Source: Armigeres subalbatus (Eukaryota > Arthropoda > Insecta > Diptera > Culicidae). From it: DNA of 64,000 nucleotides. A program made the translations under genes and the position numbers. This document shows, piece after piece, positions 22,527 to 33,450 of the stretch; the first letter of the stretch is position 1; every line of letters starts with the position of its first letter. The stretch is from NCBI RefSeq assembly GCF_024139115.2, contig NC_085141.1:371589925-371653924 (forward strand), in the 5' to 3' direction. A model generated the notes under the pieces. The model worked only from the letters and a program-made list of their open reading frames with translations. It searched no databases and was not told the DNA's origin.

Positions 22527-22835
22527 ACCCCAGAGTTCCAACCACCGAAGCCCGCGATGACGTCGATGACCTTTGGTCAGAAGAAGTTCATTCCAACCGC
22601 ACCGGAGAAGGGCAGTTTCCCACTGGACCACGAAGGTCAATGCAAAAAGCTGATGCTGTATTACATGCGTTGCCTGCGGTCAAATAACGACGATAACTCC
22701 GCCTGCCGACAGGAATCGAAGGCCTATCTGCAGTGCCGTATGGAGAACAATTTGATGGCCAAGGAGGAGTTTTCCAAGCTTGGATTTGCCGATCTGGAGG
22801 ATGATGCCAAGAAGAATGAGAAGAGCGATAAGTGA
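22527..22835 (+). CDS. Cox19: COX19, twin CX9C mitochondrial copper/COX assembly factor
   Basis: Cox19 acts in the mitochondrial intermembrane space (and cytosol) in assembly of cytochrome c oxidase, in copper-linked redox signalling with Cox11. The CDS starts at ATG 22557 and encodes 92 residues, close to the usual 85-100. The core GSFPLDHEGQC is typical. The two CX9C motifs are Cys29/Cys39 and Cys50/Cys60, giving the coiled-coil-helix-coiled-coil-helix fold imported by Mia40. The conserved KLGFADL follows, then a Lys/Asp-rich tail. A second ATG three codons in (MTFGQKKF) could also serve. A good acceptor (CTCCTCAACAG, ending 22526) 30 nt before the ATG implies an upstream 5'UTR exon that I could not locate. 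Ppcdc follows after 56 bp on the same strand. Confidence 0.95.
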   Translation, partial: TPEFQPPKPAMTSMTFGQKKFIPTAPEKGSFPLDHEGQCKKLMLYYMRCLRSNNDDNSACRQESKAYLQCRMENNLMAKEEFSKLGFADLEDDAKKNEKSDK

Positions 22836-22891
22836 ATAATTTACTGCAGTGAAACAAGTGGACATAAATTTTAAACTATTGAAGAAAAACA

Positions 22892-23470
22892 ATGACGAAA
22901 AGAAACATTCTGATCGGGTGCACCGGAAGCGTGGCCACGATTAAATTACCGTTACTAATTCAAAAACTGCGTGACTCAGTCCCGGACATACAAATCAAAG
23001 TGATTGTTACCCACCACGCGGAGCATTTCTTCTCCGCCTCGGACATCCCCGAAGATGTCCCCATCCAGCGGGATGCCGACGAGTGGAGCAGTTGGAGCGG
23101 TCGCGGTGATCCCGTCCTACACATCGAACTGGGCAAGTGGGCCGATCTGATGCTGGTGGCACCGCTGGACGCGAACACGCTGGCCAAAATGGCACAAGGT
23201 TTGTGCGACAATCTGCTGCTGTGTACGGCGAGGGCATGGGACTTTGGGAAACCGTTTTTCTTTGCCCCGGCCATGAACACCCGCATGTGGGACCATCCGA
23301 TCACGGGTCCGCAGATCGAGACGCTCCGGTCGTGGGGTTTCAGGGAGATTCCGTGCGTGGCCAAGACGCTGATGTGCGGCGATACGGGGTTGGGTGCGAT
23401 GGCCGAGGTTGATACGATTGTGCAACAGGTGGTGGGGTGTTTGGGGGAGATGGAGTTGAGAAATTCGTAG
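22892..23470 (+). CDS. Ppcdc: Phosphopantothenoylcysteine decarboxylase (coenzyme A synthesis)
   Basis: PPCDC is an FMN flavoprotein that decarboxylates 4'-phosphopantothenoylcysteine to 4'-phosphopantetheine, the third step from pantothenate to coenzyme A. The single-exon frame gives 192 residues, near the roughly 200 of animal homologues. Family landmarks are the N-terminal GCTGSVAT flavin-binding loop (residues 9-16), His77 in LHIELGKWADL (the catalytic His position), the APLDANTLAK block (90-99), PAMNTRMW (126-133, with the substrate-binding Asn129) and Cys162 in CGDTGLGAMAE, the active-site flap. All key residues are present. The gene sits 56 bp after the Cox19 stop with no clear AATAAA between them, so co-transcription is possible. 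No intron and no frame damage are seen. Confidence 0.95.
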   Translation: MTKRNILIGCTGSVATIKLPLLIQKLRDSVPDIQIKVIVTHHAEHFFSASDIPEDVPIQRDADEWSSWSGRGDPVLHIELGKWADLMLVAPLDANTLAKMAQGLCDNLLLCTARAWDFGKPFFFAPAMNTRMWDHPITGPQIETLRSWGFREIPCVAKTLMCGDTGLGAMAEVDTIVQQVVGCLGEMELRNS

Positions 23471-23554
23471 AGGTAAATAGTAAAATATTGTTCAAATTTG
23501 TACTAGAAAGTGTGTTATACATTCACTTAGAATTGTTAGAAAAAAATGTGGAAG

Positions 23555-23753
23555 TACCGTGACCTGCCCTAATTCCGCGCATCGCCAGATACTGTAATTT
23601 TTATAAAAAATCAGAACTTGGCTATCGGATCATGGACATCACAATATGTTTGAACATTTCACCAAATAATACGATGTCTATGATAGCCAGGTTCTGATTT
23701 TTGATGAAAACCACGGTATTAGGCGATGCGCGGAATTAGGGCAGGTCACGGTA
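23555..23753. mobile_element. 199-bp MITE (TACCGTGACCTGCCC termini)
   Basis: Near-perfect inverted arms of about 32 bp (TACCGTGACCTGCCCTAATT through CGCGCATCGCC) at TA sites. Inner arms with CAGAACTTGGCTATC are also inverted. It lies 85 bp after the Ppcdc stop, so it may contribute to that gene's 3'UTR. Confidence 0.9.
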
Positions 23754-24165
23754 CTTCATTCTTCTTAAATACTTAAATACTTCTGAGTAAAATCGATGAC
23801 AAACATTCCCAAACCATACCCGATAGCACAACGAATCCTGCACCAGCGAAAAACTCCAGGAAGGGGATCTCTATTTCGATTCGGATCGATCGGACTATTC
23901 ACAGCTTATTGTCGAATTATGGATCACAATGAGTGAATAGATCGAATATTCTTTTAGATCAGCGGTTCTCAACTTGGGGTACATGTACCCCTGGGGGTAC
24001 CTTCGTTGGCCCTAGGGGGTACCTCCGACAAAAATGCGTAATGGCGCACGTATTACTATTCTAATCAATTTTTATTTCAAAAATTCAAATTGTACATAAT
24101 ATGCAATGCGATCAATAAATCCAAATTGAATTCTGCCTTCCACAACCAGCACAATGCATAAAGGG

Positions 24166-24645
24166 CAGTGGTGGAAATCTGTGAACCTTGCTCACAAAAC
24201 GAGAAGTAGGCAATGCAAAATACTCGCGAACACTTGTTTTGCCTTTTTCTTGCCTACCTACTACTCGCAGAGAAAACAAAAAAACGAACCACGAAAAATG
24301 TTCGTGAAGCTTCGCGAGTCATTCGGGTTGAATTGCAAAATGTCATAAAACAACCTCGGAACATGTTTATCACGGATGTTCAAGCAAGAACACCTTTGTT
24401 TATTGTTATTCTGTTTATCTCAAGTGAAAGTTATCCATTGTATTCGAAGTAACCACAAATACTCGCGACCGTGATTTTTACTCCCGAACAAAATATTGCC
24501 CTGCTTTTTTACTTTGCTCTGCCCGTACTCGCGAACAAAGCAAGCACCAGAAAAATGCTGGCAGTAGGTTCGCGCGAGTGTGGCATTTTTTGATAGGGCC
24601 AATTACAATCTTTTCTTACTTGTGAAGCGAGTATTTCCACCACTG
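24166..24645. mobile_element. Nested hAT-type element, 480 bp, perfect 8-bp target duplication
   Basis: Termini CAGTGGTGGAAAT and inverse lie between ATAAAGGG at 24158-24165 and 24646-24653. The uninterrupted sequence is seen in copy 1 near 17605-17615. ACTCGCGA motifs recur near both ends. Confidence 0.92.
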
Positions 24646-24739
24646 ATAAAGGGCTGCGGAACAAAAGATCGAACGAGCAAAACGTCGAATGAACAAAATG
24701 ATTTTTTTTTTCACTAATGCTCGGTTGCTTCGTTGCAAG

Positions 24740-26450
24740 AGGATTAGAAGCATCCTTCTACGCATCTCAGAAGCCTTCTTCCAAGCAGCTTGAAGGCTTT
24801 CTTACAAAAGGCTCGGAAGCCTCCTGGGCACTTCAAAAGCCTCCTTTCAAGTGATTAGGTTGCCTCCTTTCAAGAGGCTGGCAAGCCTTCTTTTAAGAGG
24901 CTCGGAAGCCTCTTTTTAAGAGGCATGGAAACCTCCTTTCAAGAGGCTCGAAAGCCTTTTTCAAGAGGCTCAGAAGCTCCTTTCAAGTGGCTGAAAAGCC
25001 TCTTTCCAAGAAGCTAGAAAGCCTATTTCAAGAGGATCGGAAGCCTCCTTTCAAGAGGCTCAAAAATTCCTTTTAAGAGGCCCAAAAGCCTCCTTTCAAG
25101 AGGCTCGGAAGCCTCCCTCTCAAGAAGCTCAAAAGACTTCTTTTCTAGAGGCTCAAAAGCCTCCTTTTCCAGAGGCTCAAAAGCCTTCTTTCAAGAGGCT
25201 CGGAAGCCTCCTTTCAATATATTTTCAAAAGACGCGGAAGCCTCCTTTCAAGAGGCTCAGAAGCCTACTTTCAAGGGGCTAGGAAGTCTTCTTTCAAGAG
25301 GCTTCAACCGCCTCCTTCCAGGCTCAGAAGCCTTCTTCCAAGAGGCTCGGAGGCTTCATTTCAAAAGGCTCAAAAGCATCCTTTCAAGAGGCTCAAAAGC
25401 CTCCTTCTAAGAGGCTCGGAAGCGTCCTTGCAAGAGGCTAGGAAGACTCCTTTCAAGAGGCTCGGAAGCCTTTTTTCAAGGGGTTCGGAAGCCTTACAAG
25501 AGGCTCGGAAACCTCCTTTCAAGAGGCTCGGAAGCCTCATTTCAAGAGGTTCAAAAATCCCCTTCAACAGACTCAATAGCATCCTTTCAAGAGGCTCAAA
25601 TGCCTCCCTCTAAGAGGTTCTAAAGTGTCCTTTCAAGAGGCTCGGAAGCCTCCTTCAAGAGGCTTGGAAGCCTTACAAGAGGCTTGGAAGCCTCCTTTCA
25701 AGAAACTCAAACTCCTCCTTTTCTAGAGGCCCAGAATCCTCCTATCAAGAGACTCGGAAGCCTCCTTTCAATTTCCTTTCAAGAGGCTCAGAAGCCTCCT
25801 TTTAAGAGGCTCAGAAGTCTTCTTTCAAGAGGCTCAAAAGCCTCCTTCCAAGAGGCTCCTATAAAGATGCTCGGAAAACTCCTTTTAACATCCTTTCAAG
25901 AGGCTGGGAAGCCTTCTTCCAAAAGGCTCGAAAGCTTTCTTCCAAAAGGCTCGGAAGCCTTCTTTCAAGAGGCTCGGAAGCCTCTTTTCAAGAGGTTTGG
26001 AAGTCTCCTTTCAAGATCCTTTCAAGAGGCTCAAAAACCTCCTTCCAGGCTCAGAAGCCTCCTTTCAATAGGCTCAAAAGCCTCCTTCCAAGAGGTTCGG
26101 AAGGCTCCTTTCAAGAGGGTAGAAAGCCACATTTCAAGAGACTTAAAAGCATCCTTTCGAGAGGCTCGGAAGCCTCCTTCTAAGAGGCTCGTAAGCGTCC
26201 TTTCAAAAGGCTCAGAAGCCTCCTCCTTTCAAGAGGCTCGGAAGGCTCCTTTCGAGAGGCTCGGAAGTTCCTATTCAAGAGGCTCAGAATCCTTCTTTCA
26301 AGAGGCTTAGAAGTCTACTTTCAAGTGGTTCGGAAGCCTTTTTTCAAGAGGCTTGGAAGCGTCGTTTTAAGCTGCAGAGGAAGCCTCCTTTTTAGTAGCT
26401 CAAAAACCGCCTTCAAGAGGCTCGGAGGCCTCTCTACAACAGGCTCAGAA
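24740..26450 (+). repeat. 23-bp minisatellite array 2 (degenerate)
   Basis: Same GAGGCTCGGAAGCCTC core as array 1, with many substitutions, indels and partial units. Interrupted open frames appear on both strands. Confidence 0.92.
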
Positions 26451-26620
26451 GCCTCTAATGAAAAAAGCTTCCCTTCAAAGGGCTCGATATTATTCTTTCA
26501 AAAGGATTGGAAATCTAATTTCGAATTTAATTAATGCAATTAATGCAAAAGTTCCAAGGGGTACCTCTCAAGAAAAAGGTTGAGAACCGCTGTTTTAGAT
26601 TATAATGTAATCCAATTAGG

Positions 26621-27787
26621 TACACTCTGAAAAATCTTCACGTCATATTTACCTGAAAATAAATGTGGTTCTCATCCACCATACTTTTCACGTAAGAGTG
26701 ACCTGAATGGCATGTAACCTGAACAAAATTTTACCTCGTTGAGTTACGTGATTTATCAGGTGAATCTGACTGGATTTTCCAGTACTAATGACGTGAAGTT
26801 TGAAAGTAGTTACGTGTTTGATCAGGTGAACTTTACGTGATTTCTACGTACTGGTTACGTGAAATTTCAGTAAAAGCTACATGACATCATGTAACCACTA
26901 CATGGTTTGAAATATATTGCAAAATTGTTTTTTAATGAATGCAAAATAAGCTAGTGACTGCCTGCAGCCGTAAACAGGAGACTTCTTCGCATTGTTGATG
27001 CACTTGATGCGTTCAACTGCATTTGATGCAGAATGATGTTTTTATCATTAGGCAGAAAATGCTGTCATTCGGCCATTGCGCTTCGGGAAAACACTGTTGG
27101 AGAGAACAAATCAGTTACTGAAAAAAGTCGAATAAAACTATTAGATTTGTAGAAAAAGATGGAACTAGTTTCTTTCTCGAAAATTGCTGCTATTTTCGCT
27201 GTTAAATCAAGCAAAAAGTAGTTCACTCTTGGCAGTTGAAATCTGGAATAGAAATTTTCTACTAACGCTACCGAAAACGGTAGTTATAGGCTTCATGTAG
27301 CTTTATCTTCTTCCATATTACTTTCTACGAATCTTATAAATTTTATCCGACTTCCGCTGATTTTTTTTTCAAGGAGAGAACATGCAGGTTCGGAAAATCC
27401 CCGCCTAGTTGCACATGAAATATCGCTTACCTCTGCAAATCGTATAATTATGTTTAGGTTATGTGTCTTTCATTCTTACGTGAGTATCAAGTCACTCTCA
27501 CGTGAAAAGTATGGTGGATGAGAACCATATTTGTTTTCAGGTAAATCGGACGTGAAGATTGTTTACAATGCTAGTTTTCCGCAAATACCGAAGCTGCAAT
27601 CACACTAACACAATTTCACTTTAATTGTTTACGAGTACATACAAACATATTCACCAAGATTTTTAGTAAAAGTTACGTGAATTTCAGGTGAACATTACTA
27701 ACATCACGTAACAATCGTCGTTTGTTCAAGACAGATCAGTTACGTGATTTTTCACGTGAATATGACGTGATGATTATTTAGAGTGTA
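26621..27787. mobile_element. 1.17-kb TA-flanked inverted-repeat element (ACACTCT termini)
   Basis: Ends TACACTCTGAAAAATC and inverse at TA sites, with TTCACGTCATATT subterminal. A second inverted pair (GGTTCTCATCCACCATAC) lies inside. TTACGTGA and TCACGTGA motifs recur throughout. No transposase is seen. Confidence 0.8.
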
Positions 27788-27894
27788 GTTTTTCTTATTT
27801 TTATCCATGTAGACAAGAGTAATCATATTATTTGAGAGTCGATGTGACAAATGTCTATTAATAGATATATTTATCACATTGCCACTAAAATAAT

Positions 27895-28048
27895 AACCTT
27901 TCTCATCAAAAATTGTATCTCGTTTTATTGTCTCAGTCGATTATTTGGCTTATTTAAGGTCAACTTCTCCAAAGCACCCATATTTTTGAAGCCTCTAACT
28001 ATTTTTAAAATCGAAAACAAAAACCGAAAAAGCGCTGCACGTGTGAAC
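27895..28048. repeat. Dispersed repeat shared with 12119-12270
   Basis: See the matching blocks ATTGTATCTCGTTTTATTG and AAGCCTCTAACTA. It ends where the GTCACT-rich element begins. Confidence 0.6.
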
Positions 28049-28655
28049 CGGCCTTTTGGTCACTATTTTGAGTCTAGTCACTAAAAAGTCACTATTTGCA
28101 TCCAAAAGTCACTAAAGGCACTATTTTTCGGAAAATGGTCCTAGAGTCACTATTGTAGAAAAGTTCAAAGCTAAAATCATTTTTACCTACTATTATTAAC
28201 AACAAAATCAAATGTGAATCTGGTAGCATTATATAAAATTTGGGAAATATGCACCAAAGAAGTTCCAAGTGTTTTTTAAAAATCGTGAGGATATTTCCGA
28301 TTCATTTCGATTCATGACACCATCTTCAAAATCCAACTCTGTGGTACTTATGAGATTGTCGTAGTCACTGGCCTCTTTGCTGCCACCCTCTCCTTCCGTA
28401 CGGTGAAGATGGGCGTGGCCAATAGCAGTTATCTTCATGTTTTTGTTGTTCATACCTTTTCTTGATTTCTGATAGCATTCTAATATAATTTCAAAAATAA
28501 AACACTAGTTTGCAATCTACGAATTACATCATAACAATGCTAATGCCACTTGTAGCTCGAGATCCGGTTTAAAACTTCATACAAAAGCCACTGTTTCTGC
28601 AATTGAAAGTCACTATTTGGTCATATTTTAAGTCACAATTTTGAATGGCATTCAT
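28049..28655. mobile_element. GTCACT-rich hAT-like fragment, interrupted
   Basis: The sequence matches the inverse of 47000-47326 (for example GGGAAATATGCACCAAAGAAG) and the ends of the 35386-37144 element. AAAGTCACTA motifs are dense. A LINE-derived piece (about 28315-28548) interrupts it. Confidence 0.65.
28315..28548 (+). mobile_element. Deleted LINE-derived element
   Basis: This shares TGGTACTTATGAG, GATGGGCGTGGCC, TGATTTCTGATAGCATTCTA and a tail AACAATGCTAATGC with the LINE insertion at 51097-52055 read on its minus strand, but lacks the ORF1 segment. Confidence 0.7.
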
Positions 28656-28671
28656 CGTGTGTACAGGGTGA

Positions 28672-29071
28672 CAAGGATGTTATCGATCATTTAGTAATTT
28701 TCGTTCGATCATTTAGTAGTTTGCCAATAACTCATTTCAGAAGCTGAATTTTGAAATGTCTTGTATGGTGGACTTCTAGTGCGAAGGTTTCTACAACTCT
28801 GCCTAATGGTTTGTTGCTAGAATTTAACTGATAACGGAGTTATAGCGCTTGTTGCAGTAACTTAAACTAAATGATTGGAATTTCATTATCTTTTAGTCCA
28901 AGTTACTGAAACTATAGCTGTAATTCCGTTACTAGTGGAATTCAAACAACGAACCATTAGGCAGAGTTGTAGAGAAACCTTCGCACTAGTAGTCCACCAT
29001 ACAACACATTTTGATATTCAGCTTCTGGAATGAGTTAGTGACAAACAACTAAATGATCGATAACATCCTTG
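28672..29071. mobile_element. Foldback element, 400 bp, sibling of 21155-22083
   Basis: Termini CAAGGATGTTATCGATCATT and inverse. Arms run nearly to the centre, so the whole element folds back on itself. No clear target duplication remains. Confidence 0.85.
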
Positions 29072-29103
29072 GTTTTAGATCAGTGTACTTTCATCAGATT
29101 TCT

Positions 29104-29346
29104 AAGGGTCTGTCTCATTTGGAGAATTAAACAGAAATTGAACTTAAAAGTGACATTTCAATAATTAACTTAAAAGTGACATTTCAATAACCCTGCTCGC
29201 AGAGCAAGATTACTTTTGACAGATATCGAATCATTTAGCATCGATGTCCTAATGGGCTGGATAGCACCACCCATTCTTATGACTGGGGTGATTTTCTAAT
29301 TTTCGAACTGTCACTTTTAAGTTTAATTCTCCAAATGAGACAGATC
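29104..29346. mobile_element. 243-bp MITE (GTCTGTCTCATTTGG termini)
   Basis: Inverted ends around GTCTGTCTCATTTGGAGAAT with TAA/TTA at the edges. An AACTTAAAAGTGACATTTCA unit is tandemly duplicated inside. Confidence 0.8.
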
Positions 29347-29348
29347 TA

Positions 29349-29553
29349 AGGGGCTCCACACACGATCCGACATGTTGTACAACATTGACTCCACCCCCAG
29401 GAAATTTGGATCAGTCAGAGTAAAGTCGGAACGTCTGTGACTGGTTGGACAATACAACTTGCCCACAGACGGTCCGACTTTACTCCAACCGAACCAAATT
29501 TCCTGGGAGCGTAGTCAAAGTTGTACAACCCGTCGGAGCGTGTATGGGGCCCC
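29349..29553. mobile_element. 205-bp MITE (GGGGCTCCACACACG ends)
   Basis: Imperfect inverted arms include GTTGTACAAC, ATTGACTCC/AGTCAAAG and GGAAATTTGG/CCAAATTTCC. It resembles the ends of the larger palindromic element at 31785-33450. Confidence 0.75.
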
Positions 29554-29689
29554 TACCGCTGCATCTTTTTTCGAAGAGATGCAAAGATTTTTAGGGATGG
29601 ATGAACGGTGCAAAATCTTTGCATGCGCTGCTGCAGCAGATATCAGATGATCAACATGCAAGTATTCCGGAGGAACCATCCTCGGAATT

Positions 29690-30474
29690 ATCTCTCTGCT
29701 GCCTAAAGAATCGCTCCCGGATTGCCGGAAGAACCATTAGAAGAGTGCCGGAGGAATTGGTTGCGGATCGCGGAAGAAATATCGGGAGAAATCGTTCGAG
29801 GATTGGCAGAAAAATCGTTGACGGAATGTTTTGTTCCAGTAATCCGCCAACTATTCATTACGAACCATTCCTCCGGTAATCCGCGGACGATTCCTCCGGA
29901 ATCCGTGAACGATTCCGTGGAATATTCTTCAGGAAATTCACAAACGATTCCTCCGGAAATTCGCAAACGATTACTCCGGAAATTGAACAAAGGTTCGGTT
30001 CCTCCGGGAATTTGGAAAAAAAATCCTCCGACGATCCGCAAACGATTCCCCCGGCAATTAGAGCGATTCCTCCGGAAATTTACGAGATATTCCTCCATCA
30101 AATCGGAAATATTTTTTTGCGGCAATTCACGAACGATTCCACCGACAATAAGAAGCGATTCCGTTGGCAATCTGTGAAAGATTTGTCCTACAATATGTAG
30201 TACCCAAATAAGATTAAGATGCAGGCACCTTCACCACCCAGCCAGCGGCTCCGTCATTGTCACAATATTGTCACACAATACACAAATTATTCCTCCAGGA
30301 ATTTACGACCGAATCATCCGGGAATTAGGGAACGATTCTTTCGGAAATTCGCGAACGATTCCTCTGGCAATTTGCTAACGATTCTTCCGGAAATTCGGGA
30401 AACATTCCTCCGGTCCACAAACGATTTCTTTTGTAAACCACCAATGATTCCTCCGGGAATTAGGGAACTTTCTC
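29690..30474. repeat. Degenerate minisatellite (CGATTCCTCCGG type)
   Basis: CGATTCCTCCGGAAAT and GCGAACGATTC recur about every 25-30 bp in this block. Adjacent open frames on both strands are products of the repeat. Confidence 0.85.
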
Positions 30475-31390
30475 AGTTGCTTCGTTGCAAGATTATTGAA
30501 GGAGGCTTCGTTCTACGCTTCTAGGAAGCCTCCTTCCAAGCATCTTGGAAACATCCTTTCAAGAGGCACGAAAGCCTCTTTCAAGAGGCTCGAAGGATTC
30601 CTTTTAAGAGGATTTGAGGACTTCTTTCAAGAGGTTCGGATGCCTCCTTTCAATATGCACAGAAACCTCCTTTCAAGAGGCTCGGAAGGCTGCTTTCAAG
30701 AGGCTAGGAAGCATCTTTTCATGATACCTCTTTTAAATGGCTTGAAAAAAGAAGCCTCCTTTCAAATGGCTCGTAAGACTCCTTTCAAGATGCTTAAAAG
30801 CTTTCTCCAAGAAGCTCGGAATCCTTCTTTCAAGAAGTTTGGAATCTTACTTTCAAGAGAGGCTCAGAGGGCCTTTTTTAAGTGGCTCGAAAGCCACCTT
30901 TCAAGAGGCATGGAAGCCTACTTTCACTAGGTTCGGAAGCCTCCTTTCAAAAGGCCCGGAAGTCTCTTTTCAAAAGGCTCGAAAGGCTCCTTTCAGTAGA
31001 CTCGGAAGGCTGTTTTCTAGAGGCTCGGAAGCTCTCCTGTCTCTCCTTTAAGAGTCTCAAACTTGTTTCAAAAGGCTCAGAAGCGTTTTTTAATGACTCG
31101 AAAGCCGCCTTTCAAGAGGCTTAGAGCATCCCTACAAGAGGCTCGAAAGCCTCTTTTTAAGAAGCGTGGAAGCCTACTTTCAAGAGGCTCTGAGGCATCT
31201 TTTTAAGTTGCTCGAAAGTTGCTGTCTTTCAAGAGGCTCGGAAGCCTACCTTCAAGAAGCGCGGAAGCCTACTTTCTTTCAAGAGACTCGGAAGCCTCCT
31301 TTCAAGAGGCTCGGGAGCCTCTCTTGAAGAGGCGCGGAGGCTTACTTCCAAGAGGCTCGGAAAACTCCTTCCAGAAGACACCTTACAAGT
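30475..31390 (+). repeat. 23-bp minisatellite array 3 (element ends missing)
   Basis: Begins CTCAGTTGCTTCGTTGCAAG, which matches the sequence just before arrays 1 and 2. Degenerate GAGGCTCGGAAGCCTC units then run to about 31385. No CAGCGGTTCTCAACCT terminus is present, so it is a truncated copy of the same element. Confidence 0.88.
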
Positions 31391-31784
31391 TGCAATCTAT
31401 CAACTAGTCAGTTTGTGCCGAATATATTTAATCTTTTATCGTTTATGCAGCTTTCATATAGTCATAAAACAGCTCTGTCTGAATTAGCAACCCAACTTAT
31501 GGATTAAAAGCTCATGTATGCAATTAAGTTGCTTGTTAGCAACTTCCCATATTACGGTGAGAAGCCTTCACATTGAAAACGTTTTCGCTCTTGTTATAGC
31601 ACTAACAATATAGCGTAATGGGGCTATAAATGAACTAACGAAGCTTTTAGGCAACTTCTGTATCTTTGAAGATTGCACAACGTTTAAATAAACTCTATAC
31701 AGCTTCTTTTTTTTGCTTATCAGTTTGGAACGTCAAAATCGCAATGTTTACATTTGATTTTTGTTGCCGGAGCTGTGTATGATG
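31391..31784. other. Unassigned AT-rich sequence
   Basis: AGCAACTT and CAGCT motifs recur, and loosely similar sequence lies beyond 33451. Possibly the flanks of one older element split by 31785-33450. Confidence 0.35.
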
Positions 31785-33450
31785 CAGCGTACACACCAGT
31801 CAAGCAGTTTGACGAACATTGACTCCACCCCCAAGAAAACGCATCGGTTGCTGCTTTGTTTGAACGTGTATGAAGTTGTTCGAACAACCATTTGACAGTT
31901 GGCGGCTCGGTTGGAAAAAATTAAAACGGTTTGATTTTGGTTTGAGTTGTCGAGGGCGGAGTCAAGCTATTGATTGCTGTAATGGAACGTACACACGGTC
32001 AAGTAGTTTGACCAACATTGACTCCTCCTCTTGTTTATTCAAACATCCATCAAGTTTTACCAACAGCGGCACGAACAATCAATTTATTCGACCAACAATA
32101 TCACACACGAACGACCGAAGCGCCAACTTGAGCACCAACCATCAAAAAATATATGGGGGTTTGTGCAACTTCACTACAAATGCTAAAACATGTTCGGCGA
32201 ACCTTGACTCCGCCCCCGTCAACTCAAACCGTTTTATTTTTTTCTAACCGAGCCGCCTGTGGTAGCTCACCGGATCCATTTCCAAGAATCTCGTTATTTC
32301 TTTTTTCGAATGACCAGAAAATAGAGACTCGTGACTTCACGTGCTTGTGCCTTGAAAACTGTACACTGAATGAATCTCTGAATTTTCTTCCACCTAGAAG
32401 GGTCCTCCACCGGAAGCGTTCTTTCCTTGTCTCACAAACATGTTTTTTTTTCTGGGCGAACAAATTCTCTTGCTGTCTCTCTCTCTCGCTCTCGCTCTTT
32501 CGTTCATACGAGCATCGGAACTTTCATTCATCCAGCTTCCTGTCAACAATCAACATGCGTTTCGGACTCACTCAGGACTTTGCGTTTTATTCATTCAGTT
32601 CTTGCGTTTCATTGGTCACAGAAAAAAACTCCATGGTAACAATTACTATTTTGTAGACTACGCCATGTTTTTAAAACAACCACAAATTTTCAGTTAAGTT
32701 AACCATGCATTCGGACAAATTCACCACTGATTCAGTTCATGTAACAACATTCCACCACGACCACAGTTGAATTTTACTGCGCGCATGCTAAAATCAAACG
32801 GGTTTGTTGTCTGCTGAAAATCGTCGGTGCGTATTCTTAAATTAACCCTCGGAATGGTAATTTCGACCGCAACATTTTTTTGCGTGTACTGTTAATTCGA
32901 ATTAGCGAACATTGTGTTTTTTTGACGTATGTTATATTCATTCAAAATGGTTATAATCAATTTTTTTATTATTCTTTCATGGCCACTGTATATCCTACAC
33001 CCCCAACTGGTTGTTCGAACAACTTCATACACGTTCAAACAAAGCATCAACCGAAGCGTTTTCTTGGGGGCGGAGTCAATGTTCGCCAAACCCCTCGTTT
33101 AGTCAAGCATCGACAAAGTTCTACAAACCTCAACACGCACACTCAATTTATTCGACCAACAATATCACACACGAACGACCGAAGCGCCAACTTGATCACC
33201 AACCATCAAAAAATATATATGGGGGTTTGTGCAACTTCACTACAAATGCTCAAACATGTTCGGCGAACCTTGACTCCGCCCTCAACAACTCAAACCAAAA
33301 TCAAACCGTTTTAATTTTTTCCAACTGAGCCGCCAACTGTCAAATGGTTGTTCGAACAACTTCACACACGCTCAAACAAAGCAGCAACCAAAGCGTTTTC
33401 TTGGGGGCGGAGTCAATGTTCGTCGAACTGCTTGACTGGTGTGTACGCTG
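31785..33450. mobile_element. Large palindromic element (GCAGCGTACACACCAG termini)
   Basis: Ends GCAGCGTACACACCAGTC and inverse. Blocks with ATTGACTCCACCCCC, AAGTTGTTCGAACAAC and GAGCCGCC recur in direct and inverted orientation (31800-32260, 33005-33445), so related units are nested. The middle (32260-32990) is not repetitive by eye and contains a CTCTCTCG microsatellite at 32475-32500. Frames here are not recognised. Confidence 0.7.

Larger units (their letters stand above)
23960..26592. mobile_element. hAT-like element carrying a 23-bp hairpin minisatellite (copy 2)
   Basis: Termini CAGCGGTTCTCAACTT and AGGTTGAGAACCGCTG are flanked by perfect TTTTAGAT at 23952-23959 and 26593-26600. The left and right subterminal regions match copy 1. 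The array is longer and much more degenerate. A 480-bp hAT (24166-24645) is nested inside. Confidence 0.93.

Noticed and set aside
22588..23522. Minus-strand frames over Cox19 and Ppcdc
   Set aside because: They are shadows of strongly conserved plus-strand genes.
24740..26450. CRISPR-like array
   Set aside because: Units are contiguous with no unique spacers, and the context is a eukaryotic transposon.
29703..30177. Opposed 150-codon frames
   Set aside because: Both lie in the CGATTCCTCCGG minisatellite and reflect its composition.
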